From NCBI RefSeq assembly GCF_001866075.3, contig NZ_CP063356.1, forward strand, positions 4,950,164 through 5,014,163: a DNA stretch of 64,000 nt. The letters are read 5' to 3'. The notes under the pieces are model-generated. The model did not search any database, was not told the origin of the DNA, and saw only the letters and a list, made by a program, of their open reading frames with translations. A program made the translations under genes and the position numbers. Origin of the DNA: Anaerobacillus isosaccharinicus (GTDB taxonomy: Bacteria > Bacillota > Bacilli > Bacillales > Anaerobacillaceae). Shown here in pieces: positions 53,316-62,744 of the stretch (the stretch's first letter is position 1; each line of letters opens with the position of its first letter).

Positions 53316-54368
53316 CTAAACTCTCCTTGCCTTAAACAAAATAATACCAAAAACAGGACCTCCAATTAAGGCGGTAATCACACCAATTGGGATTTCTGTC
53401 GGAGAAATGACCGTTCTTGCCAAAAGATCTGCTAAAATTAAAAATGCTCCCCCACAAATCGTAGCTAACGGCAATAAATGTTTATGGTCAGCTCCCCACA
53501 ATAACCTAACTAGATGCGGAATAACTAATCCAACAAAGCCAATTGTACCAGAAACTGCAACCGCTGAACCTGTTAATAATGCTGCCCCTAGTAGGATAAG
53601 TAATTTCCTCGTTTGGATATTGACACCTAAATGTTTCGCTGTTTCTTCTCCGAAACTCAAGGCATTTAATTCTCGACAATTAAATAGCAGCATCAATGTC
53701 CCTAAAATGAAAAAGGGGATTTGTAATTTTACGTATTCCCAGCCCCGCATTGAAACACTACCCATTAACCAGCCAATGATTTGTCTTAATTCTTCGCCAG
53801 TTAAGGCTATCATTAGGGATATTAGTGAACCTAAAAACGAACTAAAAATAATCCCTGTGAGAATAATCGTCTCAACTGCCATATGGCGATTAATTAATTT
53901 GGCAAAAGAAATGACGAGAAGCAATGTTAAGAAACCTAATAAAATACTAAAGATTGGTAATGTCATTTTTCCTAGAAAAGGAATAGTAATACCAAAAAAG
54001 AGGACGATCACAGCTCCTAGTGCAGCTCCAGAGGAAACACCTAACGTATATGGGTCTGCTAACGGATTTTTTAAAAATCCTTGAAAAGCTGCTCCCGCAA
54101 GTGCTAAAGAAGAACCTACGAACATCGCTAGTAAAACCCTTGGGAGACGAATGTTCCAAATAATATTTATTAACATCGGTTCAACGTGATCTAATAGAGG
54201 TGCATAAACCACCTTTCCAATTATAACCATTATTATATTACTAATTGGAATTGAAACACTGCCAATTGAGATACCAATTAGCAGTGAAAATAATAGAAGA
54301 GAAATAACTATAATATATGGAACAACTTTATTAGTTGTTGAAAACTTCTGGGTAAATGAGTTTTGCAA
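53316..54368 (-). CDS. btuC: Corrinoid ABC transporter permease
   Basis: A 350-residue FecCD/BtuC-type permease with about ten membrane segments and the conserved block GTIGFVGLVIPHLVRLLWGA near the C terminus, the site that contacts the ATPase. Start at TTG (54368), inside the end of btuF, with the SD GAGGAG very close; the exact start is uncertain. Role in corrinoid import is set by the operon and riboswitch. Confidence 0.92.
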   Translation of the reverse strand: MQNSFTQKFSTTNKVVPYIIVISLLLFSLLIGISIGSVSIPISNIIMVIIGKVVYAPLLDHVEPMLINIIWNIRLPRVLLAMFVGSSLALAGAAFQGFLKNPLADPYTLGVSSGAALGAVIVLFFGITIPFLGKMTLPIFSILLGFLTLLLVISFAKLINRHMAVETIILTGIIFSSFLGSLISLMIALTGEELRQIIGWLMGSVSMRGWEYVKLQIPFFILGTLMLLFNCRELNALSFGEETAKHLGVNIQTRKLLILLGAALLTGSAVAVSGTIGFVGLVIPHLVRLLWGADHKHLLPLATICGGAFLILADLLARTVISPTEIPIGVITALIGGPVFGIILFKARRV

Positions 54369-55323
54369 GCTCCTCTACTCCTTCAGCCAAACGAGGTCCT
54401 GGTCTTGATAATGTATCTGAATTAACATCAAAAATTTGTTCTTTTTCAACAGCAGTAACTGAAGTCCAACCAGCACGTTCCATTATTTGTTCCTTAGGAT
54501 TTTCAACGTAATATCCATAGGTAGTGACGATGACATCAGGATTCATCACAATAATATCTTCTTCATTGAATTGACCCCATCCTTCGGTTTCATGGGCACC
54601 ATTAATTACATTAATCGTTTCAAGAATTTCATGCATAAATGTTCCTTTTCCTGTTGTCCATAGTGTTGGATCAATTTCAATCCAAACTGTAAGTCTTTCA
54701 TCAGCAGAAATTTTTGATACTTTCTCAATCACTGATGCAAATGCACCTTGTAAATCACTTATGATAGCCTCACCATTTTCAGCATTACCAGTTACTAGAG
54801 CAACTAGATTAATAGCTTCATAAACACCTTCAAATGATTCTGAGTTTGGTACGACGACAACTGGAATACCTGCTTCTCGAACTTGATCCAATTTATCTCC
54901 TGCAGAATATAAACCACCTTCATGGGCTAACACTAAATCCGGCTGTAATGATAATAATATTTCAAGATCGAAGTCCATTTGCCCAACAGACGGTAGCTCT
55001 AACGCTTCTTGAGGATAGTTACACCAGTCTGAACGTGCAATGACCATGTCACCTGCTCCGACAGCAAATAGCGTTTCTGTTACACTTGGCATTAACGATA
55101 CAATTTTCATAGGTTTAGTTGCTAAGGTCACTTCATTGCCAATAGCATCTGTAATTGTTAATGGATATTCCTCAACCTTGTCTACTGCGTCATCAACTTC
55201 TGTTTCTGTTTTAACTTCAACCTCTGCTGGCTCCTCTTGTTTTGCAACATCTGAACTAGTACAACCGACTAGTAAATTTGCCGCGAAAAAGATTGATAAT
55301 AATAGCAGCATCCATTTCTTCAT
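54331..55323 (-). CDS. btuF: Corrinoid-binding lipoprotein
   Basis: A 330-residue substrate-binding lipoprotein. Signal MKKWMLLLLSIFFAANLLVG then lipobox Cys 21; Glu/Val-rich linker; two lobes joined by a helix with IVSLMPSVTETLFAVGAGD (BtuF first-lobe signature) and RPGPRLAEGVEELAKLIYPE. ATG at 55323 with AAGGGG. First gene after the B12 riboswitch. Confidence 0.93.
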   Translation of the reverse strand: MKKWMLLLLSIFFAANLLVGCTSSDVAKQEEPAEVEVKTETEVDDAVDKVEEYPLTITDAIGNEVTLATKPMKIVSLMPSVTETLFAVGAGDMVIARSDWCNYPQEALELPSVGQMDFDLEILLSLQPDLVLAHEGGLYSAGDKLDQVREAGIPVVVVPNSESFEGVYEAINLVALVTGNAENGEAIISDLQGAFASVIEKVSKISADERLTVWIEIDPTLWTTGKGTFMHEILETINVINGAHETEGWGQFNEEDIIVMNPDVIVTTYGYYVENPKEQIMERAGWTSVTAVEKEQIFDVNSDTLSRPGPRLAEGVEELAKLIYPEVFNN

Positions 55324-55376
55324 CTTCATTCCCCTTTTCTATTCATTATGGCAAATCAATACTTTTTGAAAAAGAA

Positions 55377-55400
55377 AAAGTTCCCGGCAACGGGAACTTT
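55377..55400 (-). terminator. Terminator of the B12 riboswitch
   Basis: AAAGTTCCCG-TTGC-CGGGAACTTT perfect 10-bp stem with TTTTCTTTTTC on the minus strand. It lies between the aptamer and btuF and is the likely off-switch when cobalamin binds. Confidence 0.92.
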
Positions 55401-55483
55401 GGTTAGTCAGATATATGCAAAGTCATAAAAAAACAACTATGAACATAACCGCTTGACCTTTTCCTCGAAGGCTTCACATCTAT

Positions 55484-55648
55484 TCTTTAAGGCAGGTCTC
55501 CTGACTTACGCATTCACAAATGTTTCTCCTTCCCATCATATGGACAGTGGATAAATAAAACATTCTAGCGTTTTACAGTGGCGGGACCGTGCTGGATTTA
55601 CACCAGCTTCCCTATTAACACTTCACCTAAATAAAGTGACCTTAAAGA
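55484..55648 (-). promoter_or_regulatory. Cobalamin riboswitch aptamer
   Basis: P1 is TCTTTAAGG / CCTTAAAGA (55640-55648 with 55484-55492). On the minus strand the aptamer contains GGGAAGCTGGTGTAAATCC, GCCACTGT and the B12 box AGTCAGGAGACCTGCC. It precedes an 11-gene corrinoid uptake and salvage operon, so binding of adenosylcobalamin should reduce expression of all of them. Confidence 0.97.
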
Positions 55649-55706
55649 TGTATGATTGATTTACTAATCCTATTATACATAATTAATCCTATTTGAGAAC
55701 AGCATT

Positions 55707-55736
55707 TTGTCTTCTTTTTCTAAATTATGTTATAAT
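55707..55736 (+). promoter_or_regulatory. Promoter of moaB
   Basis: -35 TTGTCT (55707-55712), 18 bp, -10 TATAAT (55731-55736), about 40 bp before the moaB ATG. Confidence 0.6.
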
Positions 55737-55776
55737 TTATTTGTTATATACTATTTTTTATTGGAGGTTTTTGTAG

Positions 55777-56298
55777 ATGGGAGTAGAAGAACATCGAAAA
55801 GAAGCACCGAAATCTGTTAATGTTATGATTATCACTGTTTCAGATACGAGAACAGAAGAAACAGATAAAAGCGGACAGCTAATAAAAGATTTATTATCAG
55901 AAAATGGTAGCTACAATGTTGTTGATTATCATATTGTTAAAGACGAATATACACAAATTCAATCGTTAATTCGTGAGGCGTCTGAACGTCCAGAGGTTGA
56001 AGCAGTCTTACTTAACGGAGGTACTGGAATTACATTTAGAGATACTACATATGAAGCTGTAAGAGACATGCTAGATAAAGAAATGCCTGGTTTCGGAGAG
56101 ATTTTCCGTTACTTAAGCTATGCTGAAGACATCGGACCAGCGGCTATTTTAAGCAGAGCAATTGCCGGTGTACGTGGGGCAACAGCTATATTTTCCATGC
56201 CAGGATCTTCTGGCGCAGTGAAACTTGCCATGAACAAACTAATCGTTCCAGAATTAGCACATGTTATGCGTGAGATTTATAAGGACGCAAAAAAATAA
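55777..56298 (+). CDS. moaB: Molybdenum cofactor biosynthesis protein MoaB
   Basis: A 173-residue MogA/MoaB-family protein: VMIITVSDTRTEETDKSGQ, LNGGTGITFRDTTYEA and MPGFGEIFRYLSYAEDIGPA with MPGSSGAV. It adenylylates molybdopterin before metal insertion. It stands alone on the plus strand between the B12 operon and resE; no other moa gene is close. ATG after GGAGG. Confidence 0.93.
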   Translation: MGVEEHRKEAPKSVNVMIITVSDTRTEETDKSGQLIKDLLSENGSYNVVDYHIVKDEYTQIQSLIREASERPEVEAVLLNGGTGITFRDTTYEAVRDMLDKEMPGFGEIFRYLSYAEDIGPAAILSRAIAGVRGATAIFSMPGSSGAVKLAMNKLIVPELAHVMREIYKDAKK

Positions 56299-56341
56299 AA
56301 AGAGAAGAAAAATTCCATCAAGGAATTTTTCTTCTCTTTTT
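56297..56341. terminator. Strong terminator after moaB
   Basis: Perfect 20-bp stem AAAAAGAGAAGAAAAATTCC / complement with loop ATCAA, starting at the moaB stop. Its right edge touches heptamer-repeat element A. Confidence 0.93.
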
Positions 56342-56446
56342 TAATGTAAAATTTAAAATGTAGAATGTAAAATTGACGAAAGTCTCGCTTCGAAGCGTTT
56401 CTTTCAACATTCAACATTTTACACTCTACATCCTACATTCTAAATT
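56342..56446. repeat. Heptamer-arm hairpin element, copy A
   Basis: Left arm of TAAAATG/TAGAATG-like heptamers (from AATGTAAAATTTAAAATGTA on), core CGAAAGTCTCGCTTCGAAGCG, right arm of the inverse (ACATTCAACATTTTACA and onward to TACATTCTAAATT). The two arms can pair over about 35 bp. Related copies lie at 60416 and 63541. Confidence 0.85.
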
Positions 56447-56464
56447 GTTTCATACGAAACAATT
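56443..56464 (-). terminator. Hairpin after resE
   Basis: Perfect AATTGTTTC-ATAC-GAAACAATT stem, 21 bp past the resE stop, without a clear T-run. May act with element A to end resE transcription. Confidence 0.55.
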
Positions 56465-56484
56465 TCATTCGTCGAAAAGTCTTG

Positions 56485-58269
56485 TTATTCTTCATTTTTC
56501 GAAGGAATAAAAAAGGAAAATGTCGTTCCTTCGTCTAATTTGCTATGGACTGAAACGTGACCGTTATGGGCTTCGACGATATTTTTAACAATTGCTAACC
56601 CTAGTCCTGTCCCTGATCTTCCACGAGTTCTAGCCTTATCTGCTTTATAAAAGCGTTCAAATACAAATGGCAAATCTTCTTCAGGAATTCCTGAACCAGT
56701 ATCACGTATATCAAATTTAATTCCATCTCTAAGTGGTGAAACGACTAAAGTTACCGTTCCTTGATCACTTGTATGGCGCATTGCATTATCAATTAAATTG
56801 GTTAATACTTGCTCAATACGATCTGGATCAACCATTATTACATCTTCAACTACAGCAATTTCAGCTTTTAGCTCTATATTTAGATCCTTCGCCATACCTT
56901 GGAATTTTCGTAATACTCTTCTCGCGAATTCTCTAATATTAATTGGTTCAATATTTAGTTGAATGTGACCAGCTTCCATTCTTGCCAGATCTAAAAGTTC
57001 GTTTACAAGGCGGCCCATTCTTAGCGATTCGTCGTAAATAATTTGAGCCAATTCTTTCATTTCTTCTTCCGAACCTGCCACATCATCGATAATTGCTTCA
57101 CTATATCCTTGAAGCATAGCTATTGGTGTGCGCAGTTCATGTGAAACGTTGGCGATGAAGTCTTTTCGTAATTTATCATGCAAGCGCTCTTCAGTCATAT
57201 CACGAAGGACAGCTACAGCTCCCCTGACAAAGTTCTCGTCATAAAGAGGTGTCATTAATACAACCCATGTTCGTCCTTGAACGTCCACTTCCGCCATCTG
57301 CTCTTTCTCAACGGCTACAACTTGTTGAAATAGTTTTTTTATAGCTTTTGGTAAATCATCTGTAAGGTCGGTACTCTCAACACTTTGCTCAAAATGCCAC
57401 GCTTGAATAAATTGCTTAGCAGGTGGATTTGTAACAACAATTGAACCTTTTCGGTCTAATGTAATAACTCCGTCTGCCATACTACTTAGAATTCTCGATA
57501 ATTGTTCTTTTTCTTGATTTAGTGCCGTTAAATTCGTATTGAGAACTCGTCCCATACGATTAAAAGCCATTGCCAGTGAACCGATCTCGTCTCGTGTTAA
57601 GATCGGTACTTTCGTATCGAAATTTCCTTTTGCTACTTCTAAAGATGCTTGACGCATCTTCCTTAGCGGTGCTGTAATACGAGTTGATAAGAAAAAGGCA
57701 AAGATCGTTGTTAAAACAATGGCAATTCCAGCACCTAAAAAGATAATATTTTTTGTTTGGGAAGCGGCTTCTTCAACAACTTCTAAATATTGATAAACAT
57801 ATAGAACTCCTGTACGATTTTGAACAAGTTCGACAGGCATTCCAACGACTAAGACTTCATTATGAATTTGCTCCCCATTTAAAAGGAATGGAAAGTCTCC
57901 CCTTGTAATGACAACATCTTTATTTGTAATTACTTTGGATAACTCTGGATCTGTCTGGAATAACTCTACTGGGATTTTTTCATTCTCGTATGGATAATAC
58001 CAAAACTCGTCCCCATCTAAGACTAAGAGCAATTTCATCGTATAATTATCAATAATCCGCTTAGTTGTAGAAAGAGCAGCTTCCTCAGTTTCATATTCCT
58101 CTAAAATTGAGGCAATCATAATCGCATGATTTGTTAGCTGCTCCTCAGCTTGGTCAGTATGAAACTTTTCAAAGTATTGTAACAGCATAATTGTTAGTAT
58201 CGTTAAAACAACCATTACCAACGATAAAATGGTAAACCAAAGCTTCCCTACTACACTTCTCCAAAACAT
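56485..58269 (-). CDS. resE: Sensor histidine kinase ResE
   Basis: A 594-residue membrane kinase: TM1 about 12-35, extracytoplasmic sensor to about 165, TM2 about 170-190, HAMP (about 190-245), PAS (about 255-370), HisKA with [19 protein letters not shown] (phospho-His) and HATPase with [10 protein letters not shown] and [14 protein letters not shown]. In B. subtilis ResE controls ResD for respiration, anaerobic growth and cytochrome biogenesis. Start overlaps resD stop (TAATG). Confidence 0.94.
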   Translation of the reverse strand: MFWRSVVGKLWFTILSLVMVVLTILTIMLLQYFEKFHTDQAEEQLTNHAIMIASILEEYETEEAALSTTKRIIDNYTMKLLLVLDGDEFWYYPYENEKIPVELFQTDPELSKVITNKDVVITRGDFPFLLNGEQIHNEVLVVGMPVELVQNRTGVLYVYQYLEVVEEAASQTKNIIFLGAGIAIVLTTIFAFFLSTRITAPLRKMRQASLEVAKGNFDTKVPILTRDEIGSLAMAFNRMGRVLNTNLTALNQEKEQLSRILSSMADGVITLDRKGSIVVTNPPAKQFIQAWHFEQSVESTDLTDDLPKAIKKLFQQVVAVEKEQMAEVDVQGRTWVVLMTPLYDENFVRGAVAVLRDMTEERLHDKLRKDFIANVSHELRTPIAMLQGYSEAIIDDVAGSEEEMKELAQIIYDESLRMGRLVNELLDLARMEAGHIQLNIEPINIREFARRVLRKFQGMAKDLNIELKAEIAVVEDVIMVDPDRIEQVLTNLIDNAMRHTSDQGTVTLVVSPLRDGIKFDIRDTGSGIPEEDLPFVFERFYKADKARTRGRSGTGLGLAIVKNIVEAHNGHVSVHSKLDEGTTFSFFIPSKNEE

Positions 58270-58985
58270 TACTCTTTCACTGCCTCAAACTTATACCCTA
58301 CACCCCAGACAGTAGAAATCATCGCAGCAGCTTCAGGCGAAATGCGATTTAATTTTTCACGTAGACGTTTAATATGTGTGTCTACTGTACGTAAATCACC
58401 GAAAAACTCATAATTCCAAACATCTTTTAATAACTGTTCACGGGCAAAAACTTTATCAGGTGATTGCGCTAAATAATAAAGTAACTCGTATTCTTTTGGA
58501 GTTAAACTAATTTCAGAGCCATCTACTGTTACACGGTGAGCATCATTATCAATAGTTAAATGTGGAAATACTAACACATCTTTTGTCGATGTTTCTGTTT
58601 GTAAAAATTTCGTCGAAGAAGATCTTCTTAAAAGTGCTTTTACACGAAGAACAACTTCTCTCGGACTAAATGGCTTAACAATATAATCGTCTGTTCCAGC
58701 TTCAAATCCTTGGACTCGATTTGCTTCTTCACCTTTAGCTGTTAGCATAATAATAGGTGTTGCCTTAGACTTACGAAGTTCATGGCAAACTTCAATGCCA
58801 TCCATTCCTGGCATCATAATGTCCAATAAAATTAAATCATAATTATTTTCAACTGCCATACGGAGTGCAATTTCCCCGTTTTCGGCATCTTCAACTTCAT
58901 AATTTTCTCTTTCAAGATACATTTTTAAAAGACGACGAATACGTTCCTCATCATCAACTACTAAAACTTTTGCTTCCTTTGACAT
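58269..58985 (-). CDS. resD: Response regulator ResD
   Basis: A 238-residue OmpR/PhoB-type regulator: receiver with [15 protein letters not shown] and [15 protein letters not shown] (phospho-Asp), [18 protein letters not shown], and C-terminal winged helix [17 protein letters not shown] at 58985 with GAGGGGGAG upstream. It has its own promoter region (58990-59150) separated from resABC by a terminator. Confidence 0.94.
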   Translation of the reverse strand: MSKEAKVLVVDDEERIRRLLKMYLERENYEVEDAENGEIALRMAVENNYDLILLDIMMPGMDGIEVCHELRKSKATPIIMLTAKGEEANRVQGFEAGTDDYIVKPFSPREVVLRVKALLRRSSSTKFLQTETSTKDVLVFPHLTIDNDAHRVTVDGSEISLTPKEYELLYYLAQSPDKVFAREQLLKDVWNYEFFGDLRTVDTHIKRLREKLNRISPEAAAMISTVWGVGYKFEAVKE

Positions 58986-59154
58986 CACTAACTCCCCCTC
59001 AAGCTTAAAAAGTACGTATAGAAATTATAATCATACTTACTATAAGTATATTACATAATAATATATTTTAACATAACATCTAATTTTAACTATAATAATT
59101 TGTCAATTTCCGACCTTTTTTCGTTTAAAGATAATTATTTATTGGAATTATAAA

Positions 59155-59188
59155 AAAGCTTTGGGTAATTGTAACCACCCAAAGCTTT
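59155..59188 (-). terminator. Terminator after resC
   Basis: AAAGCTTTGGGT / ACCCAAAGCTTT perfect 12-bp stem with TTTTTTATA on the minus strand; separates resABC from resDE. Confidence 0.9.
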
Positions 59189-59214
59189 CAAAAAATTAAA
59201 TAAAATTCACTCAA

Positions 59215-60399
59215 TTACGCATACGAATGCAAACCTGCAATAACTAAGTTCACGAAAATTAAGTTAAACATAATAATTGCAAAGCCGATGACACATAACC
59301 ATGCTGATCTTTCTCCAAGCCAGCCACGCGATAATCGCAAATGAAGATATGCAGCGTAAAATAAAAACGTGATTAATGCCCAAACCTCTTTTGGATCCCA
59401 CGCCCAGAAACGTGTCCATGCTATTTGTGCCCAAATCATTGCAAATATTAATCCACCTAAAGTAAAGATTGGAAATCCGATTGCAATCGCACGGTAGCTA
59501 ATTTCATCTGCAACTTGTGGACTCACGCCACGAAGCAAGGGTTGAATTAATTCTCCTACTTTTCTTCTCGTTATAAGTCGAATAAAATAGTATAAAACTA
59601 ATCCAGAAAATAAAGACCAAATGACTGTATTTAAATCGCCACTTTTAATATTAGGATGAACATTAAAGAAAGGAGACATTCTTCCTTCTGTCAGAAGGAC
59701 GCTTTCGTTAGGTCCTACAAGAGCTGGTAGGTTATAAGCCATTTCAGTCTCGATTCCTTTTTCGTTTATATAAGAAAATTGAGCTTCGTAATTTAGCGCA
59801 TTAAAGGTAGAAGTAATTAAGATAAAGCCAATAACACTTATGAGCGAATACAAGACAAATTCAATTGCTTTCACTTGCTTGTCATTCTTCTTGAAATCAA
59901 TAACTCTTAATAAATAAATTAATCCACCTGCGAAACCTATTGCTAATATCCCTTGTCCTAGGGCCGTAGTAATTACGTGGATTTTCAACCAATAACTTTG
60001 CAAGGCAGGAATTAGTGGTGAAATCTCACTTGGAAACATCGATGCGTAGGCAATAATTAGCATGACAATTGGCATCGTAATAAAACCTAATACGTTCAGT
60101 TTGTAGATAGGATAAATAATGACGAAAGCAAGAGCCATCATAATCCCAAAGAAAGTAGTGTATTCAAATAAATTACTAACAGGAGCATGCCCTGCAGCAA
60201 TCCACCTTGTGATAAAATAACCCAGTGAAAATAAAAGCGCAATAACAGATGATATATAGCCTAATAGCGCAGATTTGTTTTTTTCTTCACCAGCTTTATT
60301 TTTAAACTTCTTTCCTGTTAACGACACAGCAAAAAGAATTGTAGAAGCTAAATAAACATAAAAGGCTATTAATAATAAATTACTACTTAACTCAGCCAC
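59215..60399 (-). CDS. resC: Cytochrome c biogenesis protein ResC (CcsA type)
   Basis: A 394-residue heme-handling membrane protein of system II cytochrome c maturation. The Trp-rich motif WTRFWAWDPKEVWALITFL is near the C terminus and several heme-ligand His lie in loops (for example GHAPVSNLFEYTTFFG and WLKIHVITTALGQG). About eight to nine membrane segments. Start GTG at 60399 with AGGAGG eight bases upstream. It follows resB at 109 bp with a heptamer element between. Confidence 0.92.
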   Translation of the reverse strand: MAELSSNLLLIAFYVYLASTILFAVSLTGKKFKNKAGEEKNKSALLGYISSVIALLFSLGYFITRWIAAGHAPVSNLFEYTTFFGIMMALAFVIIYPIYKLNVLGFITMPIVMLIIAYASMFPSEISPLIPALQSYWLKIHVITTALGQGILAIGFAGGLIYLLRVIDFKKNDKQVKAIEFVLYSLISVIGFILITSTFNALNYEAQFSYINEKGIETEMAYNLPALVGPNESVLLTEGRMSPFFNVHPNIKSGDLNTVIWSLFSGLVLYYFIRLITRRKVGELIQPLLRGVSPQVADEISYRAIAIGFPIFTLGGLIFAMIWAQIAWTRFWAWDPKEVWALITFLFYAAYLHLRLSRGWLGERSAWLCVIGFAIIMFNLIFVNLVIAGLHSYA

Positions 60400-60415
60400 T
60401 ACTTGACCTCCTTTT

Positions 60416-60516
60416 ATAATGTAAAATGTAAAATTTATAATGTAGAATAAACGAAAGTAATGCTTCGAAGATTAGTCCTCACTAATTCTACATTTTACAT
60501 TCTTAATTCTACATTT
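60416..60516. repeat. Heptamer-arm hairpin element, copy B, inside the res operon
   Basis: Left arm ATAATGTAAAATGTAAAATT and onward, core ACGAAAGTAATGCTTCGAAGA, right arm ending TTCTACATT. The element occupies the resB-resC gap, ends beyond the TAG stop of resB (60509-60511) and starts 4 bp from the resC SD. The core GAAAGT and GCTTCGAAG are shared with copies A and C. Confidence 0.85.
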
Positions 60517-62128
60517 TTTTCTCTTCTTCCTCGACCTTATCAACTGGCATTGTAAGTTGGGTGGATGTGACGATTGTTTCAATATCTTTTTTCAAGCCAT
60601 ACCAGTTTTTGTTTGTATGGGCTGATACCCAAAGTTCATCGTTTATCTTTTGGATCCAAATACGACGATGTGTCCAATACATCCCCTGGGTTAGACCGAT
60701 CATAAAAATAATCCCACCAACAATTAAAATACCTAATGTATGGTCTTTGCGGACAACTAAGTTCGTCACATGGTTCATATCAATGTCAACAAACCGCATC
60801 CGATGTGTATTTTCCCCGTTTATATCTTGATTCGTTTGAATCCCAACAAAGGAGATTTCACCTGCTTCATTTTCAGGAGTGATCATCTTAAAAATGAAAG
60901 CTGGATTATTTGGTATTCTTGATCTAGATGCAGGAGTCCGGTTGTCATCAAAATGAAAATCAGGGAAGTATTCAATTATTTCTATCAAGTAGCCGTTACC
61001 TAAATCGTAAATAGAACTAGGGTCATACGTAGAAACATCAATTCTACCTAAACGCTCACCTGTTTTTAACTCTTCTAATTCAAAACTCATTTGACTTATT
61101 TCATTTTGCTTAAAGGCGTATTGATATAAGGCAAAACTATTGAACTTAAATGGGTCATTCACTCGAATGTCATGTCTAGCAACTTCCACTAATTCTGGTT
61201 CTCTTCCAACGACACCGTCGTCAACTCTCTTGAACAACGTAGCCGAAGTTTGATATGTTTTCACAACAGGGCTTCCTGCCCTTACTAATGCGTCCTGGAA
61301 CCTGGCGTCTGCATCATCATAAAAATCAACAGTAAACTTGTCGTTCCTAAGAAAAAATTCTCCATCTGTACCACGGACAACAACTGTTTCTCCTTCTCTA
61401 ACCCAAATGTTATCATCAACATACATGCCAGGGAAGAATCGAAGCATGCAACCTATTAAAAAGACAATTAAGCCAATATGATTTACATAAGGGCCCCATC
61501 TAGAAAAGCGTCCTTTCTCAGCAACGATATTTCCCTCTTCTTCGAATATTTCATATTTCTTTGATTTTAACAGTTGTTTTGCTTGATCAATTGTTTCAGC
61601 CTGATTATCAACCTTTGAAACACCATGAACTCGTTGTCTTTGCAAAAAACCTTCATGACGAGTAACACGCTGTGTTTTTAAAGCCCTGTGTAGCGGAACC
61701 ACACGATCTAAACTACAAATAATTAACGAAACTCCTAACGATGCAATTAAAAGCATGTACCACCAAGAGCTGTATAAATTATGAAAACCAAATGAATAAT
61801 ATAATTTCCCTAAAGTTCCGTACTCATCTTGATAAAATAAACTTGGATTAGATCCTGGTGGAATGTAAAATTCCTGTGGGAAAATCGTTCCAATACTTGA
61901 TGCTAATAGCGTTATTACGATAATCCATATTCCTACCTTTACACTTGAAAAGAAGTTCCAAATCTTATCGATAATCGTTTTATTATACGATTGCGAACGT
62001 CTAGCTACACCTTCATACCGCATATCCAGCAATTCTTTTCCTTCTTCAAAAAAAGGTTTTCCGCATGATTCGCAAATAACTGTGCCGTATGGATTTACAT
62101 GTCCACACTCACATTTTACTTTTTCCAT
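60509..62128 (-). CDS. resB: Cytochrome c biogenesis protein ResB
   Basis: A 539-residue protein, partner of ResC in the system II heme lyase. N terminus has a zinc-ribbon (CECGHVNPYGTVICESCG) followed by membrane segments (about 70-90, 130-150, 210-230) and a large extracytoplasmic domain before a last membrane segment near 465-490. The final codons (KKM then TAG) lie inside a heptamer-repeat element, so the C terminus has probably been changed by it. Confidence 0.92.
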   Translation of the reverse strand: MEKVKCECGHVNPYGTVICESCGKPFFEEGKELLDMRYEGVARRSQSYNKTIIDKIWNFFSSVKVGIWIIVITLLASSIGTIFPQEFYIPPGSNPSLFYQDEYGTLGKLYYSFGFHNLYSSWWYMLLIASLGVSLIICSLDRVVPLHRALKTQRVTRHEGFLQRQRVHGVSKVDNQAETIDQAKQLLKSKKYEIFEEEGNIVAEKGRFSRWGPYVNHIGLIVFLIGCMLRFFPGMYVDDNIWVREGETVVVRGTDGEFFLRNDKFTVDFYDDADARFQDALVRAGSPVVKTYQTSATLFKRVDDGVVGREPELVEVARHDIRVNDPFKFNSFALYQYAFKQNEISQMSFELEELKTGERLGRIDVSTYDPSSIYDLGNGYLIEIIEYFPDFHFDDNRTPASRSRIPNNPAFIFKMITPENEAGEISFVGIQTNQDINGENTHRMRFVDIDMNHVTNLVVRKDHTLGILIVGGIIFMIGLTQGMYWTHRRIWIQKINDELWVSAHTNKNWYGLKKDIETIVTSTQLTMPVDKVEEEEKKM

Positions 62129-62138
62129 TTATGACACC

Positions 62139-62669
62139 TCATTGTGGAGTTGGCAAGATTTTTTGAACATAGTTTTCTACCATTTGTTCTGTTAATCCGC
62201 CAATTCTACGTTCAATGACAACTCCGTTTTCATCTATTAAAAAAGTAGCGGGTAGTTCTCTTACACCATAAACTTGACTGACTTGTAATCCGCGATCTAA
62301 TAAAATCGGGAAGGTTAAGCCGTAACGCTGAACAAATCTCTCAATAGCCAAAGGAGCTTCGTCAAAGTTCACAGCAATAATTTCAATTCCTTGATCTTTA
62401 TACTGTTGGTAACTATTTTCCATATATGGCATTTCATCACGACATGGTGGACAAACAGTAGCCCAAAAGTTTAAAAAGACGCCTTTTCCCTTTAAATCGG
62501 CTAATTCAATTTCGTTTCCCTCTAAATCTGTTAACACAAAGTTAGGTGCCAAGTCCCCTACACTAACAATATCTTTTTGGTTTAAAAAGCTTGTATAAAA
62601 TGTGTAACCTAAAGCTATAGTTATGCCAAGAAGTACGACGAGGCGGGTAATAAAACGACGGTTTTTCAT
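62139..62669 (-). CDS. resA: Thiol-disulfide oxidoreductase ResA
   Basis: A 176-residue membrane-anchored thioredoxin-like protein. TM about 8-26; active site FWATVCPPCRDEMPYM; cis-Pro in VRELPATFLID. Reduces apocytochrome c cysteines for heme attachment. SD GGAGGAGAGG. resA-resB are 10 bp apart, as in B. subtilis. Confidence 0.95.
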   Translation of the reverse strand: MKNRRFITRLVVLLGITIALGYTFYTSFLNQKDIVSVGDLAPNFVLTDLEGNEIELADLKGKGVFLNFWATVCPPCRDEMPYMENSYQQYKDQGIEIIAVNFDEAPLAIERFVQRYGLTFPILLDRGLQVSQVYGVRELPATFLIDENGVVIERRIGGLTEQMVENYVQKILPTPQ

Positions 62670-62744
62670 GTTGGACCTCTCCTCCCCCTAAACTTTTATC
62701 TCTCAACCTAATCTATATTAACACTATTCTAACGTTAGAAACAA

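Noticed and set aside
53407-54084. 225-residue open frame antisense to btuC
   Set aside because: It has no ribosome binding site or family motif, and btuC on the other strand is clearly real.
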